The translations under genes and the position numbers were made by a program. The notes under the pieces are model-generated. The model ran no database searches. It was not told the DNA's origin and was given only the letters and a program-made list of their open reading frames with translations. From positions 310,001-374,000 of the forward strand of contig NZ_WVUD01000001.1 of the NCBI RefSeq assembly GCF_009856865.1: DNA of 64,000 nt. Reading direction: 5' to 3'. Shown in pieces: positions 25,271 to 34,600 of the stretch (within the stretch, counting starts at the first letter, position 1; each line of letters starts with the position of its first letter). Source of the stretch: Solidesulfovibrio aerotolerans (GTDB lineage: Bacteria; Desulfobacterota; Desulfovibrionia; Desulfovibrionales; Desulfovibrionaceae).

Positions 25271-27163
25271 TCATTTTCCGGGCGAAAAAATTTCAAATTC
25301 TTCCATGCATTTTTTGCACACCTTTGCCTTGTTTTCTAATTCATTTCCACAGATCGGACATAACTGCGAAGTGGTTTCTAAAAACCCATCAAGAATGCTT
25401 ACGTTTGCAGAATTGCTCATTCCGAGGCACAGTCCGCCCTCGTTTCCAACGTGAAGGTTGCAAATATCGATTTCTAATCCAGTTCTTTCAAAAGCGGTCA
25501 AAGCGTTTTCGAAAGCGTTGATCCATCCATTTGGAATTTGGATTGACACTCTTCCGCCCTTTTGGGCTGTTTTGAAAAAATGCGGAAATCTTTCAACTGT
25601 TCTCCTCATATTTTCAGGAACTTTCATTTTTTGCATTGCTTCAAGTTCTTCATCATCATCTTCTTGATTAAAACGCATTCTGCTAACAATTCGCCCAGGA
25701 ACTTTCGGAGGTTCCAAGGTTGTCATCTGTTTTCCTTTTTCCTTATCATTTTCTTCTAAAGTTTCAAGAATTGATTCCAAATTGGCAGCTTCGTCAACTT
25801 CTTCAATTTCTTTCTCGGCACTCACAGGAATGCCGGCCAGCTCCTTTTTTAACGCATCGTGAGCCTGTTGCATAGTTTCAACATATTGTAAGTGTCTACG
25901 TGTTTTAGAATCAAATTTGACAACGAAACAATTTCCAGGGTTGAGTTCGTTTAAAAAAACAGTCTCGTTATATCTTCTAGTGACATCTTGCGTAATTGGA
26001 TCATCGCAGTAAAAAAAGAGCCGATTATTGATGTTGTTTAAAAATTCCATGACAGCCGAGCCGTTAGCACCTCGACTCGACAGCGAAGAAATAGATTGTG
26101 TTCCGACGACTGTGATATTCTTATATTCCCTGGATTTTGCTGCAAACGCGTTGTCGTTAAGTCGATTTCCGGGATTAAAATTGCAAAACTCTTGAAACTC
26201 GTCTCCAATGAAAAAAGTGTACTCATCCGCTCCCAATTTCAAGCCATTTTCAAAAACAGCTTTGTAGTACGTGCTCAGAATATATCTTGACAGCCAAGCT
26301 CCAACCTGTCCCGAAGTTCCGTCAAATTTCAAAACCACAATTTTCTTTTGTCCATAAATAAAATCAGCAATATTTAAACAGTTCTTGTTTGAAGCGAAAT
26401 TTTTAACAATATCGTAGTTTTGAAGAAATTCTGTCAGGCCATTTCTGACAGCAGTGAGTCGCCAAGTCGTTTGTTCGTTATAAGTATGACTTCCACTTTT
26501 TTTATTGTCATAAACAAGTGGATTGAAATTATCAGACTGAATTCTATTTACAAAATCACTTTGTTCTTTGTTTTTGCTGTCAAAAACATGTTTCTTAAAA
26601 TAGTTGAACAAGCGAGCCGCTAAAGGCCAGTTGTTCAGAATATCAACTAAATATCTTAGATTTGGTTGAATTGTATCGTGTTTTTCATGTAAATATTTCA
26701 ACAAAACGATGCATTCCGTCGCGACACTAACTCCTTTCATGTGCCAGTCCAAATTTTGTGTCAAATTACCAAACTGGAACGTTGTAATAATGCTTAATAG
26801 CTCACGGACTTCATTAATCTCAAGTCCGTTTAATAAATCAATTTTAAAAGCGTTAGCGCTTGATCCGAGTTCAACAATATCTTCCAATCTTCCACGGGTT
26901 TTTGCCAAAATCTTCACTTGCTCGGTAAGATTTCCCTTAATATCAATGATTAATCCGGCGTGGCCTTTTTCGATTAAGTTTCCGATTGCAGGCAAAATCA
27001 CGCTTGTCGTTTTTCCCGTGCCTGTCGATCCCAAAATCAACGTATTGTAACATGCTTCCGGCTCGGAAATCGACACTCCGCTGTCAAATCGGACAATTGC
27101 GTCCTCGGCTGGCTCGATTTTGATACGTTCCGGAGCTTTAACGCAAAATCCGATGGCGGCCAT
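25271..27163 (-). CDS. VirD4/TraD-like coupling ATPase with C-terminal zinc ribbon
   Basis: 630 residues. Walker A GSTGTGKTT at 45-53, Walker B FFIGDEFQEF, and the VirD4/TraG pattern (IIDIKGN after motif A; VVGTQSISSLSSR sensor region). It lacks N-terminal transmembrane helices that anchor classical coupling proteins, beginning almost directly with the ATPase fold. The end carries CPIC...CKKC (Cys 602, 605, 616, 619), a zinc ribbon. Expected role is linking the relaxosome to a helper type IV secretion channel. AT-rich. Transcribed away from the half-HsdS gene. Confidence 0.8.
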   Translation of the reverse strand: MAAIGFCVKAPERIKIEPAEDAIVRFDSGVSISEPEACYNTLILGSTGTGKTTSVILPAIGNLIEKGHAGLIIDIKGNLTEQVKILAKTRGRLEDIVELGSSANAFKIDLLNGLEINEVRELLSIITTFQFGNLTQNLDWHMKGVSVATECIVLLKYLHEKHDTIQPNLRYLVDILNNWPLAARLFNYFKKHVFDSKNKEQSDFVNRIQSDNFNPLVYDNKKSGSHTYNEQTTWRLTAVRNGLTEFLQNYDIVKNFASNKNCLNIADFIYGQKKIVVLKFDGTSGQVGAWLSRYILSTYYKAVFENGLKLGADEYTFFIGDEFQEFCNFNPGNRLNDNAFAAKSREYKNITVVGTQSISSLSSRGANGSAVMEFLNNINNRLFFYCDDPITQDVTRRYNETVFLNELNPGNCFVVKFDSKTRRHLQYVETMQQAHDALKKELAGIPVSAEKEIEEVDEAANLESILETLEENDKEKGKQMTTLEPPKVPGRIVSRMRFNQEDDDEELEAMQKMKVPENMRRTVERFPHFFKTAQKGGRVSIQIPNGWINAFENALTAFERTGLEIDICNLHVGNEGGLCLGMSNSANVSILDGFLETTSQLCPICGNELENKAKVCKKCMEEFEIFSPGK

Positions 27164-27307
27164 GGGAATACCTCGATGTGTTTGGGGGAAGTGCCATTTT
27201 TTAGGGCATTAGCGCCCTGAATTCAGTTTTAGAGCACAACTGCCTTAAAATCAACATCTAGGGCGCAGGTACATTGATATTTTTTGAGAGAAATTTTAAG
27301 GAGGGTC

Positions 27308-27874
27308 ATGAAAACAACACTTGGTGAGATTGCGGAAGTTATCCGCTGCCAACTGCCCCGTCAGCGTGCTGCGGGGAGTGATGGGTGGGTTTTGTGTCAG
27401 GAAGTGGTCCAAGCCGATTTTGGGACAATTTCGGGGCTTGTCGATGATGTCAGTGAAAATGTGTGGGTTGAAATCGATCCGAAGAAAAAACAGCAGAAAT
27501 ATTTAGTTCGAGATGGAGACATTCTTTTTTCATTTCGGGGCACGGAATCGACTTTGGGCCAAGTCGGGCTGTATATTGGTCAAAATAAAGAATTCGTAGT
27601 TTGTGGTCAAAGCTTGTGCATCCTTAGACCAAAAAACGTGGATGGCACTTGGTTCTATTATTATATAAGGAAACGAGAGATTCGGGAGGTTTTGTTAGCA
27701 AAAGCTGCTGGAAGCCGACTTATGACTATCAATCTTAATGATTTGAGAGAAGTTTTACTAGAAATGCCTACTGAAGAAGATTTTTTAGCAGTTCACAGAA
27801 AACATTCAAGAATTTTGGAAATACATAAAAAAATGAATATATTGAGAAAAGAGTTAATTGAGTTGATGAAATAA
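27308..27874 (+). CDS. Half-size HsdS-like protein (single target-recognition domain)
   Basis: 188 residues from ATG 27308, preceded by AAGGAGGG. It contains one type I restriction specificity domain: TLGEIAEVIRC at the start, DGDILFSFRGTESTLGQVGLY in the middle, LAKAAGSRLMTINLNDLREVLLEMPTEEDF, and a C-terminal helix IHKKMNILRKELIELMK, the conserved spacer helix. Full HsdS has two such halves; half-size forms exist and dimerise. No hsdM or hsdR is adjacent. It could supply a specificity half for a methyltransferase elsewhere, possibly the defense operon of this same element. Confidence 0.8.
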   Translation: MKTTLGEIAEVIRCQLPRQRAAGSDGWVLCQEVVQADFGTISGLVDDVSENVWVEIDPKKKQQKYLVRDGDILFSFRGTESTLGQVGLYIGQNKEFVVCGQSLCILRPKNVDGTWFYYYIRKREIREVLLAKAAGSRLMTINLNDLREVLLEMPTEEDFLAVHRKHSRILEIHKKMNILRKELIELMK

Positions 27875-27875
27875 G

Positions 27876-27902
27876 AAAGGCTGGTAAGCGCCAGCCTTTT
27901 TA
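27876..27902. terminator. Intrinsic terminator after the half-HsdS gene
   Basis: AAAGGCTGG / CCAGCCTTT stem, 6-nt loop, followed by TT. It stands directly after the stop codon. Confidence 0.85.
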
Positions 27903-27978
27903 GCATTGTTTGTCACATCTACATTCCTGACGCGGCGGTTACGTATTGTTTCTCTTCTTTGGCCTGCCATCCCTGACT

Positions 27979-28278
27979 TTATCGCTCACAAATTCGTTCC
28001 GAAACATATTGTTTAGGCATAAAAGCGGAGAATTCATCGTTTTTTAGTATTTCCTGTTTTACATAAGAAATGAACGACCCGTAACTTACATGAAACTTGC
28101 TGTTTTTTAAAAGTGCAGTGTGTATAGTCCTGTAATCAATGCCTTTTGACCTTAAATAGCAAATTTTTGAAATTAATTTTTTTACAATATATCTGTCTAT
28201 GGATTGATGTCCAGGGATTAATGCATCCAAAGCAAATTCTGCTTGCTCTAGAACTTTTGCCTCATAATTTGACTTCAT
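27979..28278 (-). CDS. TraK-like mobilization accessory protein
   Basis: 99 residues from ATG 28278 (AGGAGAAATTGAA upstream; the frame is open further). The segment LRSKGIDYRTIHTALLKNSKFHVSYGSFISYVKQEI resembles the DNA-binding part of IncP TraK proteins, which bind oriT. It is divergent from the mobC/relaxase unit, with the candidate oriT between. Resemblance is by pattern only. Confidence 0.55.
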   Translation of the reverse strand: MKSNYEAKVLEQAEFALDALIPGHQSIDRYIVKKLISKICYLRSKGIDYRTIHTALLKNSKFHVSYGSFISYVKQEILKNDEFSAFMPKQYVSERICER

Positions 28279-28439
28279 TTCAATTTCTCCTGTTTTGTGT
28301 AAGCTTGCGTAGTATTTTATTGCAAGCAATGTAAATACTGTATCAATATAATATCACTTGTCAAGCAAAAGTCAGTAAAAATACTTTGTGAAATGTAGTA
28401 ACAATGTCAGTTTGCAGTTGACGTACTGGTTAACTGTGT

Positions 28440-28760
28440 TATTTATTATTCATGAAACATCGCAATGGCAAGTCAGTCCCAGTCCCACTCGCTGCGCTCA
28501 TGGCCCTTGAGACGACTTGTTGGGGGTTCCCCCCAAGCCCCCTGGATCGCAGCAGCGATTATTTGTGCAATAAATGCTTTTTTCGAACGACATTTGAACG
28601 ACACCTTGCTAGGACTTGCTTGGATTTTTCTCGGAAGTACGTGGGAATGTCTTGGGAATGCTCGGACTTGCTTGACATTGCTTGAGACTGTCCTGGAGTG
28701 CTTGAGGATGCTTGGAAGTTCTCGGCTAGTGTTGAACGAGAGCATATTCAGAACGTGAAG
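28440..28760. other. Candidate origin of transfer (oriT) region
   Basis: Non-coding interval between the divergent TraK-like and MobC-like/relaxase genes. Contains the inverted repeat TTGGGGG-TTC-CCCCCAA at 28520-28536 and the decamer array below. In MOBP systems oriT usually adjoins the relaxosome genes. No exact nick consensus was recognised, so the nick site is not assigned. Confidence 0.5.
28606..28730. repeat. Decameric tandem array with TGCTTG core, about 12 degenerate units
   Basis: TGCTTG occurs at 28617, 28669, 28679, 28699 and 28709, and degenerate forms fill the intervening steps (TGCTCG at 28659, TGTCCT at 28689). Between 28659 and 28714 the step is exactly 10 bp, one helical turn, so the motifs fall on one face of the DNA. 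It precedes the MobC-like gene by about 100 bp. Confidence 0.75.
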
Positions 28761-28823
28761 TGTCTTGAGAATGCTTTCTAATGTTGAGTTAAAATGATCA
28801 ACTTTATTTGAACGGAGGGCGTC

Positions 28824-29117
28824 ATGCAAAAGTACCCATATCAATTGCGAACAAAAGTTTCCGAAAACGATCTTCAAACCATAACGCTAAATGCTGAAAA
28901 AGCCGGTCTTTCAATATGTGCTTATCTGCGCGAAATAGCGACACGAAAACAGATAAAATCTACTATTGAAATATCTGCCGTGAACGTTCTTAATAAGATC
29001 GGAGCCATGGTCAAGTTGATGATGCGAGATGATCGTGATTTAGCTCCTGAAATTCTTGAGACTTTGATTTCACTTCGCGAGGCGATCGAGTCTAATCATG
29101 AAAATCAAAAAAATTAA
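28824..29117 (+). CDS. MobC-like mobilization protein
   Basis: 97 residues with good ribosome-binding site (CGGAGGGCGTC). Pattern: RTKVSENDLQTITLNAEKAGLSICAYLREIA is the ribbon-helix-helix-like start of MobC/TraJ-type relaxosome proteins; the C-terminal half is helical. It overlaps the relaxase gene by 20 nt, which suggests translational coupling. Expected to bind oriT and help the relaxase open the nick region. Confidence 0.75.
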   Translation: MQKYPYQLRTKVSENDLQTITLNAEKAGLSICAYLREIATRKQIKSTIEISAVNVLNKIGAMVKLMMRDDRDLAPEILETLISLREAIESNHENQKN

Positions 29118-30999
29118 GACAAAAGACAAATCACGTCGAAGTGCGAAAGCTTCGGCTGCTTATCTTATTTCAGAAAAGACCAATGACTCTCAATGTGATG
29201 ACGTCGAATTCGATAAAACCAATGGAGTATCTGAAACAAACGTTCGCGTTTTGGCGTCAGGTTCTCTTAATACCTTTGGAAATTCTTTCGACGAAGGCCG
29301 TAAAGAATTAGAGCTTTTGGATAAATCTTACAAAGGAAGGGGTGACGCGGTTGGTCATTACATGCTCGCATGGCGAGCAGGCGAAACTCCGACTAAAGAG
29401 AAAAAAATAGACGCTATCAATATTTTACTCAAAAACGTTGGTTTTAAGAATCATCCTTGCATTTGGGTCGAACATGGAGATCGTCCGCATCCTCATGTTC
29501 ATCTTCTGGTCTCAAGAATTGATCCTGATTCCGATCCAATTCGACCAGACATTAAAAATTTCGGAGGGATGGTTCAGCTTAAAAGCACTCGAAAAAAAAA
29601 AGAAATTCTTCATACTCACGAAGAATTTTGTTGCGCACGCGCCGAAGCGGAAATTTGTCACGACCAGGGGTGGGAGCCAACGCCTAACGCTCTTTATAGC
29701 TCTGATTTGCAACTTGTCGAACGAAATAACGTTCAAAACGAATTAAAATTACGTCCCCGCATTTTGACTTACGAAGCGCATCACAATAAACCCCATCCAG
29801 CAAGAATTTTAGGAAATACTGCAATAGATGTTCTTAAAAAATCAAGTTCTTGGGAAGAAGCTTTTGAATTATTTGCAAAAAAAGCGATTTCTCTTGAACG
29901 TGTTCAAAAGGGGCCGAAAAATCGAGAAGGCGCTTATTTGCGATCCGGCCGCACGTCTCTTAAACTTTCCGCATTGCCGAATGAATTTTCATTGAAAAAT
30001 CTTGACAAAAAATTTGGGAAACCCGTTTCGGATCAAGAAAAGCCCGAACCAGCAATTGCCTGCGAACTGGCTTTGCATGTTGTCGCCGCAAAACCGATTT
30101 CAGAGAACTATTCACTGAAACAAATTAAAAATGTTCTCAAAAAGAGTGTTTCTGATGCACTTTCATGGAAAGATTTTTTGAATGATTTGAAACGTGAAAA
30201 TTGGAAAGTTGAAAGGGCCGGCGGCGGTGCTTTGATTGTTGCTGGTGAGCACCGGGTCAAAATTTCTCAAATCCCAGGGAAAAATAGCTATTCTAAACTT
30301 TGTTCAAAGTTTGGGCAAACAATTGAAGAAGCCAATCTTTCATGCGATCTTTTGAATATTGTACAATATCATGAAGCGATTTCTCCAAAGATTACAAATA
30401 AAGAATTCTTTGATGTCGAGACTGAAGTTATTCATAGTAATTTAAATTCGCCATCTTTGGCACAAGAAAAGAAAATTCAAGTCGAAGTACAATATCCGAA
30501 ACGTAAAATCATTATTGAAGCTCAAAGCATCATTCGTACCAGTATGACTATTGACACTTCTATTCAACATACGACTGATCGTCTGTTTGTCGCTGGATTC
30601 TCTGTCAAATTTCAAACATACGAAACAAGTGACGGGAGAATATTTGCTTCAAATCTTACATTTGAAAAAAATGATTTTTTTGTCTCTTTGAACAATCTTT
30701 CTGAGGACTGCAATAAACTGAGCAAAATCGGTGAAGCTTTTGGAGAACGCTACAACAAACCGCTTCCACAAAATTTTATCAACAGAATCGAAAAAAATAA
30801 CGGTTTTATTGATTTTGTCAAAAAATGTTTTTCGCTTATAACGCGTTTTATTCCAAATTACAAAAAATTTGAAACAAAACATAGGACTTTTTCAAACAAC
30901 ATGAGCATTGCGCAAAAAGTTCAAATCATTGAATCGCAAAAAGCGATCATTGGAACACAACAACTAGCAATCCATGAGGAACGTCATGCAATTCGATAA
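29098..30999 (+). CDS. MOBP-type HUH relaxase
   Basis: 633 residues, AT-rich. The N-terminal 200 residues hold relaxase motifs: motif I Tyr in AAYLISEKT (Tyr 22), DAVGHYMLAWRAGE (His 87), and the metal-binding HUH motif EHGDRPHPHVHLLVSRID (His 126, 131, 133, 135). This is the Relaxase/MobA family; it nicks oriT and pilots the strand in transfer. The remaining 430 residues lack recognisable primase or helicase domains. Partners: overlapping MobC-like gene upstream, coupling ATPase nearby. Confidence 0.87.
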   Translation: MKIKKIKTKDKSRRSAKASAAYLISEKTNDSQCDDVEFDKTNGVSETNVRVLASGSLNTFGNSFDEGRKELELLDKSYKGRGDAVGHYMLAWRAGETPTKEKKIDAINILLKNVGFKNHPCIWVEHGDRPHPHVHLLVSRIDPDSDPIRPDIKNFGGMVQLKSTRKKKEILHTHEEFCCARAEAEICHDQGWEPTPNALYSSDLQLVERNNVQNELKLRPRILTYEAHHNKPHPARILGNTAIDVLKKSSSWEEAFELFAKKAISLERVQKGPKNREGAYLRSGRTSLKLSALPNEFSLKNLDKKFGKPVSDQEKPEPAIACELALHVVAAKPISENYSLKQIKNVLKKSVSDALSWKDFLNDLKRENWKVERAGGGALIVAGEHRVKISQIPGKNSYSKLCSKFGQTIEEANLSCDLLNIVQYHEAISPKITNKEFFDVETEVIHSNLNSPSLAQEKKIQVEVQYPKRKIIIEAQSIIRTSMTIDTSIQHTTDRLFVAGFSVKFQTYETSDGRIFASNLTFEKNDFFVSLNNLSEDCNKLSKIGEAFGERYNKPLPQNFINRIEKNNGFIDFVKKCFSLITRFIPNYKKFETKHRTFSNNMSIAQKVQIIESQKAIIGTQQLAIHEERHAIR

Positions 31000-31345
31000 T
31001 GCGCTACTTGAGCAATTCAAAGACTCTTTGTCCTCCTATGTTGAAGGCTACAACGTCGCAGAAGAGATTTTCGAGATAGAAGACATTTTCGGGCCTCTTT
31101 GCTCACATTGCGAATTTGCCGAGTTAAACATTGACGTTGTCGAAAATCCGGTAAGCGGATGGTGGCGGCACGTAATGAATGTATCGTTGCGATGCGGCAA
31201 GACATGCAAAGAAAGCCTTTGCTATCAAGTTTATTTTGACGGGGAAAGCAGGGTAAAACCCGAGCCAACCGATCGTTTCCCCGGAAATATTTCAGTCAAG
31301 ATGGCTTGTGTTCATTTTACTGCAAAAAAGTCCGCAATTGAATAA
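30986..31345 (+). CDS. Unknown small protein, downstream of relaxase
   Basis: 119 residues from the ATG at 30986, with GAGGAACG upstream; overlaps the relaxase stop by 14 nt. Contains CSHCEFAEL near residue 33 and later cysteines (LRCGKTCKESLC), possibly metal-binding. No family recognised. AT-rich like other mobility genes, so it belongs to the transfer module. Confidence 0.55.
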   Translation: MQFDNALLEQFKDSLSSYVEGYNVAEEIFEIEDIFGPLCSHCEFAELNIDVVENPVSGWWRHVMNVSLRCGKTCKESLCYQVYFDGESRVKPEPTDRFPGNISVKMACVHFTAKKSAIE

Positions 31346-31383
31346 TTTTTTAATAGATAATAAAAAAAGCTCCGCACACGGTC

Positions 31384-31543
31384 GTCAATCGGTTGCTGAC
31401 TGTGGAACTCGAACGCCGCGAAGAGCGGCGAATACGCATGGCACGCAAAGCTCTCCGGGTTGCCACCGGGCATGAGACTTGGGAACTTCGACTTCAGCTT
31501 CCAGCCGAGCATCGAGCGCAGCCGTATTGACAACGCTCTCTAG
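31384..31543 (+). pseudogene. IS21-family istB remnant (3' end, frameshifted)
   Basis: One frame reads NRLLTVELERREERRIRMA and after a frameshift another reads LGNFDFSFQPSIERSRID followed by a TAG at 31541-31543. The string FDFSFQPSI(E/D)R is characteristic of IstB, the helper ATPase of IS21 elements. Only about 50 codons remain. It lies between the AT-rich transfer genes and the defense operon, marking a past insertion at that border. Confidence 0.75.
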
Positions 31544-31653
31544 TGCGATTTTGTACGGCAAACAATTCAATACCCGAAGCGGCACATGCAGTGGTTAAAA
31601 AGCAGACTTTAAAACAGCCTCTAGGGCCTTTAGCATATCCATTGTGCCTTCTG

Positions 31654-34600
31654 CTAACCTACGGCCGTTTTAGTGCTGCCACCATGCTGCGTGATGCGAG
31701 GACGGCACTTGATCTTTACCGCACCCCGGGTGAAGGAGTCGTCCGAGGCCTTACTCGACCACATATAGGCTTCGCCGGTTCCGAGATGGTTCATCTTGTC
31801 GGAGGTCAGGTCGCTAAGGGCGGCATTTGCCTTCTGGATGTGTTTCAACCATGCGGGCGAGTTGAATTTATGCATGATGATCTGAGAAGACAGCTCGATC
31901 AGTGAGATCGGGACCGATGGCGGGTCCTGAGAGGCGACCATGATGCTGGTCCCCTTGTGCCGCATCTCACGTACGACCTCTACCAGGCCGGAAACCAAGT
32001 CATCGTTCTCAATGTACTTGTGGGCCTCATCGAAAACCACCAGCTTGTTAAAAGCGATACCCTGATAGGTAGCTTCCGAGAAAATCTGCAGCATCACCAC
32101 AAACAGACCGAGGGCCTCGTCCTTTTCAATGTATTCATCTCGCAGATCCACGATGATCAAACGGCCTGGGCGAATCAGATCCTGGAGACGCTGGTTATCA
32201 TCGATATATTCGCTGGAGAACAGTAGGCGCGTCTGGGCCAGCTCTTTCAGGTGATCGGACAGGCCAGAGTTATCGATGCCTGCTCGCAGGGCGTCCAAGG
32301 TCAGGTTCTCCCGCAGTCCCCTCATGATAAGATTGATTTGCCGCATATACATGCTCTGGCTGCCAATCGCTCCCATCAGGAATTTCCAGTGCGCCGCCTT
32401 GAGTTCGGAGGCAGAAAAAGCAATAGGCTTAACCTCGAGATCCGGGAACTCAGCCCGGCGATCATCAACCTTGTTGGCTGGGGTAAGAATCAGGACATCC
32501 TTCAGGGATTCCGGGGTGGCCTTGTAACGCTCACGAAGGATGCGGATCTCTTCATCCACCGAGTTGGCATTGATCATCGAGGTAAACTCCGGCGCATAAT
32601 CCTGCGTCGGGCTGTAATGGAAAATGACCGTAGCGAGCGGGCTTGGCAGCACATTGATGTGTTGAAGCGGCATGGAGGCCATCTCAATGACGGTTCCAAG
32701 GGTGTAGCTCTTGCCGCCGCCTTGAACCCCAAAGAGACTGATTGTGTGGGTATGGTTGAGGTCCAGGGCTATCTTTCTGCCGGAAACTTCTCCGAGCAAA
32801 CCGTACTGGGGTGAGTCGCCATTAACGCCCAGCATGATGTCATAGCTGACTTCGGCTTGAGGCGCGGGTATCGGATGCTCCGGCTCTTCATGCTTGGGTT
32901 GAACAGGTTCTTCCGGTTCAACCGCAACGGCGGCGGGCTGTTTGTCTTCTTTTTTTTGTTCGGGCGCGATGGTGGTAGATCGGGGTGCGTGCTCGACAGA
33001 TTTCGCCTGTTCTTCCTTTTCCTCTTGGGCAGGTGCGGATGTTTCCTCTGCGACAGGAGATATTGGCTGGTTGATTGGAGCCTCCGACTCTTCGTCCCAG
33101 AGCTCATCCACCGTCCAGGACGTTGACCGGGCTCTCTTGGGTGCGATGAAAGCGGCTGTCTCGAGCTTCGGCACGTTCGGAATAAACTGCTCGCTCAGGA
33201 GAGGGACGGTCGGCTCCTCCTCAATCTCGACGGACACAGGTCTGCGGCAGTTCTCCAGCAAGGCGTGAATAAGATCCTTGCCGATGCGGTGGAATTCGAT
33301 GCCCACCTCGTTGTCAGGGACTTCGGTACCTGTCTTGTCAAAGTCGAAGATCAGTGCGCACCGTCTGAATTGAAGCGAGTAGCCCTGTTCGATGGATTCA
33401 ACTAGCCCTCGCGCTTCAAGCGCGGCTGTCACATCAAATATCCCGTAACGCAGGGAGCGTTCCAGATAGAATCGAAGGATCTGAGACAACTCCCGGCTCT
33501 TGAGCAACCTATCCGGCCGGTCCGGTTTTTTCAGGGCCGGGTCAAAGTGGCGCTGGAGGATGCGTTCACTCTGATTGATTTGGGCGGAGATCCGCTCCTT
33601 CAGTTGGTTAAAGGCCGCAAAATCGCCGACCTGTGAATAACACTTCACCTCGACCAGGTTGCAAGTGATCGTCCTGGTGTTCAAATCCAAATCAAACAAA
33701 CCCAAGTCGGTGCGTTGCAGGCTGATGGCATCGTTGACGTCGTCTGATTCTCCGCTTGAGCGGTAGAGGTCCGTGTGTGCGTCCAACGGCACAATGACCT
33801 GATTGCTCAAAGCGCCCTGATATTCGAGATAGAGCCGCGCCAGGGCCAGACCAAGAGCTTCTGCCTGCTGCGTGCGTGCGGAAATCAGTTTCAGGGCGAG
33901 CTGGCCGGAAAGTGACCGCAGATTTGCCAGAATCTGAACTGACTGCTCGCCGTCGGCGGACAAGCCGTGCTCAAGCAGTACCGGCTTCAGCATGGCCTCT
34001 AGTTCATTGTTCGAGCGCGAGGAGATGATCAGGTTGTGTGTCGCCTGGGAGCTGGCTCCCGGCACATAGTCAATCAGATAGTCCGGTCTATTCTTCCGGC
34101 CACCATGGTCGAAAAACTCAATCCCCATATTTCGGTCGATGGTGAACACCCAATCACTGACCTGGTGAACCTCGTAGATCAGCTCTCGTTGGGCCACGTT
34201 GAGGCCAAGGGTCACGACGGGTACGGCCTTAAAACTGCCACCAGAAGCAGCAACCGCTGAGGTCGCAAAACAGAGGTGACGGCTCAAAGACGACAGTAAA
34301 TCAAAACACGCGGCTTGGTTGTCTGCGCCGAGGGAGCGCCCGACAATCGGTCGCTTATTCCAGAAGGTCCCCGAATCGTCATCAACGAATTCTGTGTCGA
34401 AGTCCTGTATCAACCCATGCAGTGGCGTCACACCCATCGTTTTCTCGGCGATGGAAAGCTCCTCGGCGGGAAAAACATCCAGAAGAACACTGATGTGTGT
34501 CGGAAACTCCTTAGGGTTTGCATGGAAATCATTCAGCGCGTGCTTGGCCAAGTTGAGCTTGGAGAACAGATAGCTGCCGGTTGACGTCGAAAACGCGTCA

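Noticed and set aside
25087-25296. 69-codon minus-strand frame between the Fic gene and the coupling ATPase
   Set aside because: It would need a TTG start inside the ATPase gene and has no recognisable family, so it is not supported.
28465-28758. 97-codon frame across the decamer array
   Set aside because: The Leu/Thr/Cys-rich peptide follows from the 10-bp repeat; it has no ribosome-binding site or similarity.
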